From contig NZ_JAWDMQ010000006.1 of the NCBI RefSeq assembly GCF_046536515.1, positions 1 through 47,851 of the forward strand: a stretch of DNA of 47,851 bases, given 5' to 3'. Source of the DNA: Caldisphaera sp046536515 (lineage in GTDB: Archaea > Thermoproteota > Thermoprotei_A > Sulfolobales > Acidilobaceae). Under the pieces are notes generated by a model, which saw only the letters and a program-made list of their open reading frames with translations, was not told the DNA's origin and did no database searches. The translations under genes and the position numbers were made by a program. Below are positions 9,040 to 18,541 of the stretch, in pieces. How positions within the stretch are numbered: position 1 is the stretch's first letter; each line of letters starts with the position of its first letter.

Positions 9040-10403
9040 TTACACCCCTTTTATGGGTGCTACTCTGTTATGTTCTACAATAAAAGATAGGGGTTTCTTT
9101 ATTGATGCTAAGACTTTACCTGCTGCTTTCTTTAATATGTTCAAAGCCCCATTTAAATCAGAATGAAGTTTATGTTTTAATGGACAACTTACTACTCCCC
9201 TAGGATTTCTTTTAACTTCTACATTATGATAAGCACAATACTTTGAGGTATTATATTCTATAACTTCATATACTTTAATGCCATATTCTTGTGCTTTAAG
9301 TTCAATTGCTGCCATTAATTTACGATAAGACCATATATTTACCGTAAATTTGTTTCCCTTTTCCTGAGAGATGTTAAATGGATAACCTAAATAAATGGTT
9401 GAAATACCTAATTCATGTAACTTCTTCATTAGGTGAGATGCTAAATTCCTATATAAATGCAAAAGTCTTTTGGTTAATTTCTTAAAAAGCCTTTTCTTCT
9501 CTTTTAATAATTCATCATATGCTTCATATTCACCAATGTTTTTTGTCTTATCCGTTAAGGATTGTACTTGTGCTATCTTCTTCTCTAAATAAAAATAGTC
9601 CTCCTTAGTCCTAACACCTTTGTAGAGAAACCATGTGCCATCGTTTAATACTACGCTTGCCAAATTATTTATACCTAAATCTATTGAAGCGACCTTGTTA
9701 CATTTAGGCAATTCAACTCGTATTGCCTTCCTTTCACCATAAATAATATATTTGCTCTCCTTTCCCGTTTTAGTTTTCTCAACACCTACTTCAACAGGTA
9801 TTGAAGCATACCAAGCATTTTCAGTCTCATCATAATATATCTCTAATCTACCTTGCTTACCATACCACCTTAACCTACCAGCAAAATCGATTTCCATTTT
9901 GAAATCTTTTAGAATAATTTTATGATTAACTCCATCTATTTCATATCTTGTCTAATAACAAGTAAAAGCTTTCTCTTTTTAGTATCTTTATCAATCCAAT
10001 ATCCTGGTGGTTTTATATGCTTAATATGATTTTGTTGTTTTCTTTTTTTCTTTATTAAAGAAAAGAAAGATGACCAAGCTTCATTATTCTTCTGCATAAC
10101 TGCTTGAGCGTTAACTTTTAGCTCTTCCTTATACTTTTTGTAGTATTTGTCCCATGTTTTATTGAAGTCTACTTTCTTTTCATGAAAAAACTGTTGCCTC
10201 CTCTCATAGTTCAACTCATTGAAGAGCTTTGATGAGATATTAGCTAGCCTTCTGAGCTTCCTTTCCTGAAAACCATTTGGAAAAAGGCGGATAACATTTG
10301 TTCTCTTATTTGTATAATTAACTTCGTAGATACCTTCATCTGGTATTGCTGGAGAAATCGGCTCCCGCTCCTCATGTTTTAAGAGTTGACCAGACAAAGG
10401 CAT
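9040..10403 (-). pseudogene. tnpB: Frameshifted tnpB (IS200/IS605-family OrfB nuclease)
   Basis: Two adjoining frames encode one TnpB. The N-terminal 155 aa (10403-9936) carry KRTNVIRLFPNGFQERKLR and basic helices. The C-terminal part (9897-9040) is RuvC-like, with ASIDLGINNLAS and HSDLNGALNILK. The proper continuation of the second frame reads RYEIDGVNHKIILKDFKME upstream of its ATG, so a single frameshift lies between about 9938 and 9955. The zinc site is C-x2-H...C-x4-H rather than four Cys, and I cannot find the usual RuvC-II Glu (the aligned segment is IYLGYPFNISQ). TnpB is an RNA-guided nuclease that maintains its transposon. This copy is probably dead unless the shift is bypassed. No tnpA accompanies it. 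Confidence 0.85.
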
Positions 10404-10450
10404 CTGGAGAGCATCTCAAATAGAAATAGTATTTTTGATTTAAAAAATTT

Positions 10451-10477
10451 TACCCCGCCCCAAGAAGGGGCTAGGTT
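10451..10477 (-). repeat. GC-rich hairpin at the 5' flank of the tnpB element
   Basis: GCCCC (10457-10461) pairs with GGGGC (10467-10471) around AAGAA. On the minus strand the following bases are GGGGTAAAAT. It is either the left-end hairpin of the tnpB element or the eroded right end of an adjacent copy. The rest of the roughly 250 bp up to the aIF5A promoter holds no gene I can support. Confidence 0.5.
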
Positions 10478-10610
10478 TGCTGTTCTCAATATCAATCACT
10501 ATTAAACGAGCTGCAAAATCTTGTATAGACATAAAAATGGTGTTCTCATAAATTAATCCTACCTTATAGTATTTAAGGACATCTTAATAAAAAATCTAAA
10601 AGAACGTTAA

Positions 10611-10618
10611 TTTTTAAA
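10611..10618 (+). promoter_or_regulatory. TATA box of the aIF5A gene
   Basis: TTTTTAAA lies 44 bp before the ATG at 10662. A start of transcription about 25 bp downstream would leave a leader of about 20 nt, just enough to hold the GGGTGAA ribosome-binding site seen upstream of the ATG. Confidence 0.45.
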
Positions 10619-10661
10619 CCAGAGATTTACATAATATTTTCGGTAAAAGGGTGAATTAAAA

Positions 10662-11063
10662 ATGAGCGTTCAGTTTGCAACATTAGGCGACCTAAAAAAA
10701 GGAAGCTATATAGTGATTGATAATGAACCTTGCAGGGTAGTAGAAATAACAAAAGCAAAAACAGGTAAGCATGGCAGTGCTAAAGCGCATGTAGTTGCAG
10801 TTAGCTTATTTACTGGGCAAAAGAAAACTCTTGTTGCACCCACAGATACCCAAGTCCAAGTTCCAATTATAGAGAAAAAGAATGGACAAGTGCTAGCAGA
10901 TTTAGGAAACAATTTACAAATAATGGATATGGAATCATATGACACGATAGAGGTTGAGAAACCAAACGACGAACCAGAGCTTTTAGAAAAACTTAAACCG
11001 GGAGTTGAAGTTGAATATTGGTTGATAATGGGTAAAGCAAAAATAGTTAGAACTAGGAGCTAG
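10662..11063 (+). CDS. Translation factor aIF5A
   Basis: Archaeal homologue of eIF5A, which promotes peptide-bond formation at difficult sequences by binding the ribosome near the peptidyl-transferase centre. At 133 aa the length is normal: an N-terminal SH3-like barrel and a C-terminal OB fold. The hypusination loop KTGKHGSAKAH (33-43) is intact, with K36 the residue modified to (deoxy)hypusine. The ATG is preceded by GGGTGAA with good spacing. The TAG stop overlaps the stop of the convergent GTPase gene by four bases (CTAG), so transcription of the two must terminate within each other's coding regions. Confidence 0.96.
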   Translation: MSVQFATLGDLKKGSYIVIDNEPCRVVEITKAKTGKHGSAKAHVVAVSLFTGQKKTLVAPTDTQVQVPIIEKKNGQVLADLGNNLQIMDMESYDTIEVEKPNDEPELLEKLKPGVEVEYWLIMGKAKIVRTRS

Positions 11064-11839
11064 TCAGGTAAAACATAAAAATCTATTTTAGCTTTATGGT
11101 AATCCCTTATTATTGTTTTTGCCGCTTCATCTATATTGGGTTCTTTAGTTTTTTTATATAACCACATTCTTTTATAAGCAAGTTGTTCAAGTATCTTATA
11201 AGGATCCTTTTCATCAATTTTATATGCTTCTATAAAGGCTTTAGGATTATATTTTAATATCTTTTCTATAAGAGCTACTGCTGGCTTAACGGGATCTTTT
11301 AGTTCATCAACACCTTTACCTCGTATTATAGATTCAGGAAACCCTCCTTCTATTGGCATTACCCCTGGAGAATCTAAAAAGTAAATGCCATTTTTTATCT
11401 TATATAAAGTGAAAGATCTTGTATAGCCAGAACTACCTGGAATTGGACTTGTTGGTGCACTTTTCTTTCCCTTTATAGAATTTATTATGCTTGATTTCCC
11501 GGTTTTAGGATAACCAATCAATGAAACCAATGTTCCATTACCATTAGAATAACTATCTATTTTTTGTATAAGAAGAGATCTATCCTTTTTTCTCCATATG
11601 GAATAATAAATACAATCGATTCCTATAGAAGTAAATTTTTCTTTCCATTTTTCTGCTATATTATATGGAACTAGATCAGACTTATTTAATAATAGTATCA
11701 GTTTTTTATTAAATGATTCTGCCATTTCTTCAACTCTCTTGCTTCTAGTTGAAATAGGATCCCTAATATCAACTACTTCTACTACAATATCTGATCTTTT
11801 AATTGTTCTTGCTACGTCTCTCCAACTTGCTAATATCAT
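11060..11839 (-). CDS. Circularly permuted GTPase (YlqF/RbgA-like)
   Basis: A 259-aa GTPase with the permuted motif order G4-G1-G3: NKSD at 52-55, the P-loop GYPKTGKSS at 109-117, and DSPG at 156-159, with GSSGYTR as switch I around 135-141. This order defines the RbgA/Nog2/MTG1 group, whose members help assemble the large ribosomal subunit; that role here is inference by family. A C-terminal helical region of about 80 aa follows. The ATG at 11839 has only a weak ribosome-binding site. It is divergent from the TFB gene, with about 200 bp of AT-rich spacer carrying promoters for both. Confidence 0.88.
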   Translation of the reverse strand: MILASWRDVARTIKRSDIVVEVVDIRDPISTRSKRVEEMAESFNKKLILLLNKSDLVPYNIAEKWKEKFTSIGIDCIYYSIWRKKDRSLLIQKIDSYSNGNGTLVSLIGYPKTGKSSIINSIKGKKSAPTSPIPGSSGYTRSFTLYKIKNGIYFLDSPGVMPIEGGFPESIIRGKGVDELKDPVKPAVALIEKILKYNPKAFIEAYKIDEKDPYKILEQLAYKRMWLYKKTKEPNIDEAAKTIIRDYHKAKIDFYVLPD

Positions 11840-12048
11840 AATAGATTCACACTTTTGTTTTCTATAAAAATATTGTAGTTATTAGAATTTATAAAAATAT
11901 TTATTGTAAAGAGTTTAATATTTTGTAATTATTTAATAATTTTAAATTTAAAGAATACTCTTAACATATTATAAAAAAGATAATATTAATATATAAACTT
12001 TGCGTTATACTTATAAGTAGGAAAAGTTTAAAAGGCTTGGTGAAATGC

Positions 12049-12993
12049 ATGTCGGAAAAGCAGGATTCTGGTAAGGATAAATCTAAGTCTAAGGTAAATT
12101 GCCCGCCTGACAAGATAATTTACGATGCTAACATGGGAGCTAGAATTTGCTTAGAAACAGGGGAAGTTATAGAAGAACAAGTTATTGGAGACGAAGCAGA
12201 ATGGCGTGCATATACACCGGATGAAAAGGCAAGAAGAACTAGAGTAGGAGGACCATTATCATTAAGCAAACCAAATATGGGAGTAGATGTCTATATAGGT
12301 AGCTTCCATGAAGGGAGCGGTAAAAAGATCAGAGGCCTATCAAGAAGGATAGATATGCTAAGATTACAACGTAGTTATAGAATGGGAAGAACTCTAAGTA
12401 GTTTAGAAAAAAATATTAATCAAGCACTAAAGATATTGGATGAATTATCTACACATATGGAATTAACAAATAAGGTCAGAGAAGAAGCATCAAAAATGTA
12501 TAGAGATGCTACCCAAAAGGGATTAACAAGAGGTAGGAGCATAGAAAGCGTTGTTGCTGCCACGTTATATGCTGCTTGCCGTAAACTTAGAATCCCATGC
12601 ACAATTGACGAAATAGCTAAACATTTATCTATAAAGGACAATGATGTTAAAAGAGAAATAGCTAGATGCTATAGGCTTTTGGTAAGAGATCTTGAAGTCG
12701 ATATACCCGTTATAGAACCAGAATTATTTGTAAATAGAATCGTTAGTGCATTAGGACTTCCTGACTATGTAACTGTAGAAGCAATAAAAATATTAAGAGA
12801 TGCAAGAAGCAAAGGGACAACAGCAGGTAAGGATCCGAGCGGTTTAGCAGCTGCTGCAGTATATTTAGCTGCTCTTAAACATGGATTAAGAAGAACTCAA
12901 AAAGAAGTAGCTCACGTTGCCGGTGTTACTGAAGTTACAGTAAGAAATAGATATAAAGAAATTGCAGGAGAAGCGGCTTCTAAATTATCTTAA
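12049..12993 (+). CDS. tfb: Transcription initiation factor TFB
   Basis: Archaeal TFIIB: binds TBP-TATA and BRE DNA and recruits RNA polymerase. The N-terminal zinc-ribbon is the reduced crenarchaeal form, CPPDK at 18-22 and ICLETGEV around 33-40, leaving only two Cys ligands visible. The B-reader/linker (EWRAYTPDEKARRTRVGGP) follows, then two cyclin repeats (about 105-200 and 205-300), with the second ending in the HTH motif TQKEVAHVAGVTEVTVRNRY. The open frame could begin at TTG 12037, but the GGTGA at 12039-12043 points to ATG 12049 (314 aa). TTATAAGTA at about 12010-12018 is a plausible TATA box. The stop abuts the convergent AOR gene with no gap. Confidence 0.96.
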   Translation: MSEKQDSGKDKSKSKVNCPPDKIIYDANMGARICLETGEVIEEQVIGDEAEWRAYTPDEKARRTRVGGPLSLSKPNMGVDVYIGSFHEGSGKKIRGLSRRIDMLRLQRSYRMGRTLSSLEKNINQALKILDELSTHMELTNKVREEASKMYRDATQKGLTRGRSIESVVAATLYAACRKLRIPCTIDEIAKHLSIKDNDVKREIARCYRLLVRDLEVDIPVIEPELFVNRIVSALGLPDYVTVEAIKILRDARSKGTTAGKDPSGLAAAAVYLAALKHGLRRTQKEVAHVAGVTEVTVRNRYKEIAGEAASKLS

Positions 12994-14829
12994 TTAATTC
13001 AATTTAACTATTTTTTCTAACGTAGGTATGGTAAATTCTAAATTTAATTTCTTTAAAGTTTCTTTTGTTGGAACTCCATTTTTATCCCATCCTCTTAAAT
13101 CATAATAATAATCTAATAACTGATTATAACCATCGTAACTTAATTTGCCACCTGCTAAAGGACCTTTAGTTAATGGTTTTTTAAACCACTTTTCAGGTGG
13201 TATATCATAAGATCTGCTCCACGCATTAAATTCTCTAATCCAAAATGCCCTAATCAAAGCATAAATTCTATCAGCAATTTCATATATAACATCATATGTG
13301 TATTTTAAGCCAGTTGCATAGCTTAATAGTAATGGGTAATGATCTAAGTTTAGTCCTATTTCAACCCATGGGAGTCTACAAGTAGTTATGCTTTCAAACA
13401 TTCCTCCTCTAATTCTTTGTAATTCTATAACTTTTGCGGCCTTTTCTTTACTATATGAAAATCTATCATTTTGAACTTCCCAGCTTATGACCCAAGCATC
13501 CTTATGATGTGCACCTATAGGAGAAGTAGAGAAAGCTAATGCCATACCTGGTGCTGTATGGCAATCATAAGCGCTCGCCTCTAATCCTTTTGAATTAACT
13601 GCGAAGTCGCAACCACCAATTTTATTACAAGCATGCATTGTACCCTCTGCAAGTAAGCTGCCTAGTTCACTTTTCCTAAATGCTATTTCAGAGACCAAGT
13701 CCCTGTATAGTTTTAAATCTCCCCACTCAAGCTTTCTCCCATCAATTCCTTCTAACAAACCTTTTTGGCTTGCCTCTGTTCCCCAGCCCAATACTCCTCC
13801 TAGACTTATTGTATCAATACCATATTTATCAGCCAAAGTGTTTAAAACAGCAACGTCCTGTAATCTATTAATCCCTAGATTACTTCCCAAGATTGCAACA
13901 TTTTCATAATCAAGTTCGCTTTTGTTACCTTCGGAATCTATTATTACATTTCCACACTGCATATTACAATTAGGACATCCTCTCTGATCTACTTTCAAAG
14001 ATTCCATAGTATATCCGTCAATACCTTTATACTCATCAAAAACTCCCTCACTAAAGTTATATGTAGGTAAAACGCTTGCTTCTTGAGCCCAATCTATTGT
14101 TGCCATTGTACCCTCTCTCATCCAGAAATTATATCCCGGTCTTTCTCTAACTTCCTTTAAAGCCTTTGCTCCTTCTATCTTAAAATTCTTTTCATCAAAT
14201 AAATCATAACCTTTAGTCCCTTTAATTACAACAGCTTTTATCTTCTTTGATCCCATAACTGCTCCAATACCAGGCCTTCCTCCGCTCCTTCCTTCTTGGC
14301 TCATTACTGTTGCAAATCTTACCAGATTTTCTCCTCCAGGACCAATTTCAACCATACCTGAAAACCTACCAAATCTTTTTCTTAACTTTTCCTCAGTTTT
14401 CCAACTATCAAGACCCCATAAATCATCAGCACTTTCAAAACTTACTTTGTCATTTTCGATATTAAGCAAAACAGGTTTTTCAGACTTACCATAAAAAACT
14501 ATAGCATCAAACCCCGATTTTCTCATCTCTACTGAAAACAGCGTGCCTATATTTCCGTCTCCATAACCTCCGGTTAAGGGACTCTTTGATGCAACCTGTA
14601 GCTTTCCACTGCTTGGAATAGGCATTCCTGTTAATGGACCTATAGCAAATATCAATAAATTGTCTGGAGAAAACGGATCAACTCCGGGCTTATTATATTC
14701 CCATAAAATTCTTATCGCGAGACCTCTGCCCCCTATGTATTCCATTGCCCATTCCTTTGGATATTCTATTGTTTTTGTTTCTTTTTTGCTCAAATCTATC
14801 CACAGCATCTTTCCATTCCATCCTTTCAT
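12994..14829 (-). CDS. Aldehyde:ferredoxin oxidoreductase (tungsten type)
   Basis: A 611-aa member of the AOR family, which oxidises aldehydes to acids with ferredoxin using a tungstopterin and one [4Fe-4S] cluster. Full length for the family. The cluster ligands CPNCNMQC lie near residue 290 and a further Cys in TTCRLPW near 495. Pterin-binding features include GGRGLAIRIL near 33-42 and AEGTMHA in the C-terminal half. The start is ATG at 14829. It is monocistronic and convergent with TFB. The cofactor connects it to the moeA-type gene at 26759. In peptide-fermenting archaea these enzymes handle aldehydes from amino-acid degradation; substrate is not deducible. Confidence 0.93.
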   Translation of the reverse strand: MKGWNGKMLWIDLSKKETKTIEYPKEWAMEYIGGRGLAIRILWEYNKPGVDPFSPDNLLIFAIGPLTGMPIPSSGKLQVASKSPLTGGYGDGNIGTLFSVEMRKSGFDAIVFYGKSEKPVLLNIENDKVSFESADDLWGLDSWKTEEKLRKRFGRFSGMVEIGPGGENLVRFATVMSQEGRSGGRPGIGAVMGSKKIKAVVIKGTKGYDLFDEKNFKIEGAKALKEVRERPGYNFWMREGTMATIDWAQEASVLPTYNFSEGVFDEYKGIDGYTMESLKVDQRGCPNCNMQCGNVIIDSEGNKSELDYENVAILGSNLGINRLQDVAVLNTLADKYGIDTISLGGVLGWGTEASQKGLLEGIDGRKLEWGDLKLYRDLVSEIAFRKSELGSLLAEGTMHACNKIGGCDFAVNSKGLEASAYDCHTAPGMALAFSTSPIGAHHKDAWVISWEVQNDRFSYSKEKAAKVIELQRIRGGMFESITTCRLPWVEIGLNLDHYPLLLSYATGLKYTYDVIYEIADRIYALIRAFWIREFNAWSRSYDIPPEKWFKKPLTKGPLAGGKLSYDGYNQLLDYYYDLRGWDKNGVPTKETLKKLNLEFTIPTLEKIVKLN

Positions 14830-14993
14830 GTAAAACCACCAGCTATATTAAAAGGAATTGAAGATTTTAATATTTGTTTCTATAAATCAACTTTATTTCC
14901 ATTTTTTATAAGTAAAATTAAAGTTTTAAAAATAACTGGGAAATATCTGAAAATAATAGGCTTAGCCTATATAAAGATATTGAGGTGCAAAAA

Positions 14994-15428
14994 GTGTCTC
15001 AGTACAGGCAAGATATAGGGGAATTTTTAAAGAATCTTGATAGATGGATATCTATGCAACAAGCTGTCTTAGAATCATTTAAAGACAGTTATCCAAAAGT
15101 GAGGGAGTCTGATAGACTAGATATAATAGTACATACAAGAATTGCATTTAATCATATGATAAGAACTTTAAAGGCTTTTGATGACTGGCTCCAAGATCCG
15201 TTTATTACAACTAATGCATCTAAAGACCTTTTAGTTCAGGTATGGGATCAAACAATAAATATACTACAACAGCTTATTTCTATGGATATAGGACATACAT
15301 CTCAAATGAGAAAAATGTTAGACGAATTATCAAGAGATGGAAAGCTAAATCCATTAGTTGCAAGATTTAGAGAAATTGGAGAAGAAAGAAGGGAAGAAGG
15401 GAGAGGAGCAACTACTATATCATTTTAA
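14994..15428 (+). CDS. Conserved crenarchaeal helical protein, probably DUF2153
   Basis: An all-helical soluble protein of 144 aa. The central HTRIAFNHMIRTLKAFDDWL block, followed by QDPFI, matches my recollection of the crenarchaeal DUF2153 family; no function is known. The open frame reaches GTG 14985, but that lies inside GAGGTG, so GTG 14994 with 6-base spacing is preferred. CTATATAAAGATA at about 14968-14980 is a TATA candidate. The eS25 gene starts 44 bp after its stop on the same strand, and the small size and company suggest a housekeeping role, possibly linked to translation. Confidence 0.72.
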   Translation: MSQYRQDIGEFLKNLDRWISMQQAVLESFKDSYPKVRESDRLDIIVHTRIAFNHMIRTLKAFDDWLQDPFITTNASKDLLVQVWDQTINILQQLISMDIGHTSQMRKMLDELSRDGKLNPLVARFREIGEERREEGRGATTISF

Positions 15429-15472
15429 AACTTTTTAACTCAAATTTCTATAAATTCTTTTAGGTGGTTTAA

Positions 15473-15748
15473 GTGTCAAAAGAAGTTGAGAAAAAACCAG
15501 GCAAACAAGCGAAAGCAAAAGAGGAAAAAAAGCAAGTAAGTGCTTTTGAAATAAGTCCTGAATTACTAGCAAAGGTTAAAAAAGATCTATCTAAGGTAAA
15601 CTATATTACACCAAGCAAGCTTGCAAGTAATTACAGCATAGCTATATCAACAGCTAGAAAATTATTAAAACAACTCGAAAAAGAAGGGGTTTTAAAACTC
15701 TATTCCCCTAGCAGAAGAAATCCAGTATATATACCTAAACAAGAATAA
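15473..15748 (+). CDS. rps25e: 30S ribosomal protein eS25
   Basis: A 91-aa small-subunit protein found in archaea and eukaryotes. A Lys-rich disordered N-terminus (about 25 aa) is followed by a winged-helix domain: KLASNYSIAISTARKLLKQL, then GVLKLYSPSRRNPVYIP. The GTG start follows GGTGGTTTAA, a good ribosome-binding site. It is probably cotranscribed with the DUF2153-like gene 44 bp upstream. Confidence 0.93.
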   Translation: MSKEVEKKPGKQAKAKEEKKQVSAFEISPELLAKVKKDLSKVNYITPSKLASNYSIAISTARKLLKQLEKEGVLKLYSPSRRNPVYIPKQE

Positions 15749-15827
15749 AAAATTTTACACAATTACAAACTGGAATTTATTTATATTCTTCTTTAATTGC
15801 ATTCTGCCTATGGAAGGTGTATAGTCA

Positions 15828-17114
15828 ATGCCTGATTATGTAATAATAGGATCCGGTATAGTTGGCTTAGCAACAGCTTATTATATATCTGAGCAAGACA
15901 AGAATTCATCAATACTGATAGTTGATAAAGCTGATGGACCGGGAAGTGGGGATACTTCAAAAAGCGCTGCAGCCTTTAGATCTGCTTTTACTAGCAAACT
16001 GAATATTATGCTCTCTAAATCGAGTATAGAATTTTATTCATATTTACAAAATGTAAAAAATTTTGATCTAGGCATGAAATTTGTAGGCTATTTATTTTCT
16101 TTAGACAAGACAGGATATAATAACTTAAAAAAAGGCCTAGAGTATGCAGAAAAGCTAAACATAGAATTTTCAGAAATAGAAAGCAACTTTTTAGAAGAAA
16201 ATCTTATGATTAAAACCCATGTAGAAGATAAAGAAGAATCAAGCCTAATTAATGCAGGCGATATATATAAATCGTTTTTATTTAAAAATGCAGGCATAAT
16301 AGATCCAGAAAAAATAGTGGATTATTATTATTATAAACTCAAAGAAAAGAACGTGAACTTTTCTTTTGGTATTGGAATTAAAGAATTTATAATAGAACCA
16401 GAAAATCCTTTGGGCATTGAAGGAGAACCTTTTGTTTGGGAAGAAACGAAAGTTAAAGGAGTGAGATTAAATGATGGAACCATAGCAAAATCTAAAAAGA
16501 AGACGATAGCAGCTCTAGGGGCTTGGAGCAATATATATCTAAACAATATAGGTATAGATTCCTATAGTAGACCAAAGAAGAGGCAAATATTTTCAATAAG
16601 GGCTGACAATGAAGAATTGAAAAAAATATTATACGCAAATAATTTTAATAAAGAAAAATCAATGCCTTTTGTTATTATTCCTAAGGGTATTTATATTAGG
16701 CCTAACCCGTCTGAAAATACTTTTTGGATAGGTCTTAGCGATGAAATAGGAAGAAAAATTGAAGTAGAAGATAATCCTTTACCAGAGGAAAACTTCTATG
16801 TTTATAATATATTACCTGTATTATCTTTATATTTCGAACAATTTAAAGAAAAGAATCCTTACGCATCTTGGGCTGGCCATTATGATATAAGCTTTGACGG
16901 ACAACCTGTTATATATGAACCCTTTGAAAGCGACCTAATAGTTTCAGCCGGTACAAGCGGGAGCGGAATTATGAAAGGAGACTCTATAGGAAGAATTACA
17001 GCTAGCCTTGCAACTGGAAAAGATTATGCTGAACTCTTCAATAAAGAGGAATTCGATGTATCGTGGTTAGGTCTGGAAAAAAGAATAATAGAAAAAGAAT
17101 TTTTAATAATATAA
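15828..17114 (+). CDS. FAD-dependent amino-acid oxidoreductase (DadA/SoxB-like)
   Basis: A 428-aa flavoprotein of the DAO superfamily (D-amino-acid dehydrogenase, glycine or sarcosine oxidase, related dehydrogenases). The N-terminal Rossmann motif is VIIGSGIVGLATAYY (5-19), followed by an acidic end of the second strand (IVDKADGPGSGDTSKSAAAF, a typical isoalloxazine-contact loop). The C-terminal FAD motif lies around SAGTSGSGIMKGDSIGRI (about 375-392). ATG 15828 has GGTGTATAGTCA before it. The substrate is probably a small amine or amino acid; which one cannot be told from sequence. It is followed after about 50 bp by the dihydropteroate-synthase-like gene. Confidence 0.85.
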   Translation: MPDYVIIGSGIVGLATAYYISEQDKNSSILIVDKADGPGSGDTSKSAAAFRSAFTSKLNIMLSKSSIEFYSYLQNVKNFDLGMKFVGYLFSLDKTGYNNLKKGLEYAEKLNIEFSEIESNFLEENLMIKTHVEDKEESSLINAGDIYKSFLFKNAGIIDPEKIVDYYYYKLKEKNVNFSFGIGIKEFIIEPENPLGIEGEPFVWEETKVKGVRLNDGTIAKSKKKTIAALGAWSNIYLNNIGIDSYSRPKKRQIFSIRADNEELKKILYANNFNKEKSMPFVIIPKGIYIRPNPSENTFWIGLSDEIGRKIEVEDNPLPEENFYVYNILPVLSLYFEQFKEKNPYASWAGHYDISFDGQPVIYEPFESDLIVSAGTSGSGIMKGDSIGRITASLATGKDYAELFNKEEFDVSWLGLEKRIIEKEFLII

Positions 17115-17166
17115 AAATGTTCATTTTTATAGTATATCTTATTTATATTAAACACAATATAACATT

Positions 17167-18510
17167 ATGGGGGCGAAATTGAATAACAAAAGAAATATAT
17201 TATTAATAACAACAAACATAAAAGTTTTTCCAGAACCAGATATTTCGCTAAAAGATAATTATTCTTTCCATTACTTAGAGATTAAAGATTTATATTATAT
17301 GGGTAAAGAGCAAATTATAAATAGGATTTTAAACTATATAAACAAATTTGATATTATAATTCTGCCAGGTAATATAATATGGGATTTTAGCGAGTTCAAT
17401 GGAAAATTAGTCAAGGGAACAATGTCTCCATATTATCTATTTGATCTTCTAAAACATATAAAGCCTGAAGAGCTTAGTCCTAAGGTTAGTGCTGATAAAA
17501 TTTATGGGAAAATTATTAAGCTAATTATAGAGGAAAAATTAAAAAATAGAGTTGAAAATCCATTGCTCAAAATAAAGAATCTGGAAATCTATAATTATCA
17601 TCCAATGGTTTTTGCTGAAGTTTTTTTATATGGAAAAGATGGAGCAGATTATATAGTTAATATAGCAAAAAATTATATAGAAGATGGAGCAGATGCAATA
17701 ATTCTTGGAGTAATGTCTTCTATATCTTATGATTACTTGAAGAAAGTAATTTATTTATTAAGTAAAACAATTCCAAACCCCATAGGATTAGATGGCAACA
17801 TAGAAATTTTGAAGAAATTTAAGGATGATGTAGATATACTTATGAGCTTTTCTATGAAATCGATTTATGAAAACTTAGATTGGCTTTATGATAAAGTTTC
17901 TGTATTATTAATCAATGAAATAAATGAAAAAATTAAAAATAATATAGAAAAACTAAAAAAAGAAAAATTAAAAATAATATTAGATCCTATCGCATATCCT
18001 GCTCTAAGCCCCGGATTCTTGGATTCTTTAATAAGAGCTAGAGCACTCTCTAATTTAGGCTATCCTATAATGATTGGAATAAACAATGTAACCGAGCTAA
18101 TAGATGCAGACACTACAGGCATAAATGCATTATCAACGTTTTTGTCTATAGAAGCAGGAGCAAGCATAATATTAACTGGAGAAGTTAGCGTTAAGAACAG
18201 AGGATCGGTTTTTGAAATAAAGAGGGCTATAGAAATGGCTAAAGAATCAATAATACTTAAAAAACCGCCCAAAGACACTAGTATAAACCTCTTAGCATTA
18301 AAAGAAAAAGATTGGTTAAATAACAATATAAAAATATACGGCAATAGAGATACTATAAATATAATCATAGATGAAAAAAGCATACAAATATCATGCAAGG
18401 AGGATTGTCCTATATCTAGTTTGCAACATTTAGAAAAGAAAGACCTTATAAAATTATCAATACTGATTTACAGATATTGTTCTCCTTGGTCTATGAAATG
18501 GAATTGCTAA
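17167..18510 (+). CDS. Dihydropteroate synthase-related protein (archaeal DUF6513 type)
   Basis: A 447-aa protein with an N-terminal alpha/beta region (1-130) and a pterin-binding TIM-barrel-like region from about 150. That barrel carries IILGVMSSISYD, PIGLDGN, LDPIAYPALSPGF and YPIMIGINNVTELIDADTTG. This composition fits the archaeal dihydropteroate-synthase-like family with a DUF6513 module, thought to act in tetrahydromethanopterin- or folate-type pterin synthesis. Assignment is from memory of the family. The last part (about 370-447) carries four Cys near the C-terminus (SCKEDCP and later CSPW, NC). ATG 17167 is used; TTG 17179 (MNNKRNILLITT), which follows GGGGGCGAAA, is a real alternative. 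The gene is notably Lys/Ile/Asn rich. Confidence 0.78.
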   Translation: MGAKLNNKRNILLITTNIKVFPEPDISLKDNYSFHYLEIKDLYYMGKEQIINRILNYINKFDIIILPGNIIWDFSEFNGKLVKGTMSPYYLFDLLKHIKPEELSPKVSADKIYGKIIKLIIEEKLKNRVENPLLKIKNLEIYNYHPMVFAEVFLYGKDGADYIVNIAKNYIEDGADAIILGVMSSISYDYLKKVIYLLSKTIPNPIGLDGNIEILKKFKDDVDILMSFSMKSIYENLDWLYDKVSVLLINEINEKIKNNIEKLKKEKLKIILDPIAYPALSPGFLDSLIRARALSNLGYPIMIGINNVTELIDADTTGINALSTFLSIEAGASIILTGEVSVKNRGSVFEIKRAIEMAKESIILKKPPKDTSINLLALKEKDWLNNNIKIYGNRDTINIIIDEKSIQISCKEDCPISSLQHLEKKDLIKLSILIYRYCSPWSMKWNC

Positions 18511-18541
18511 AAACAATATTTATTTGACCTAAAGGATGACT

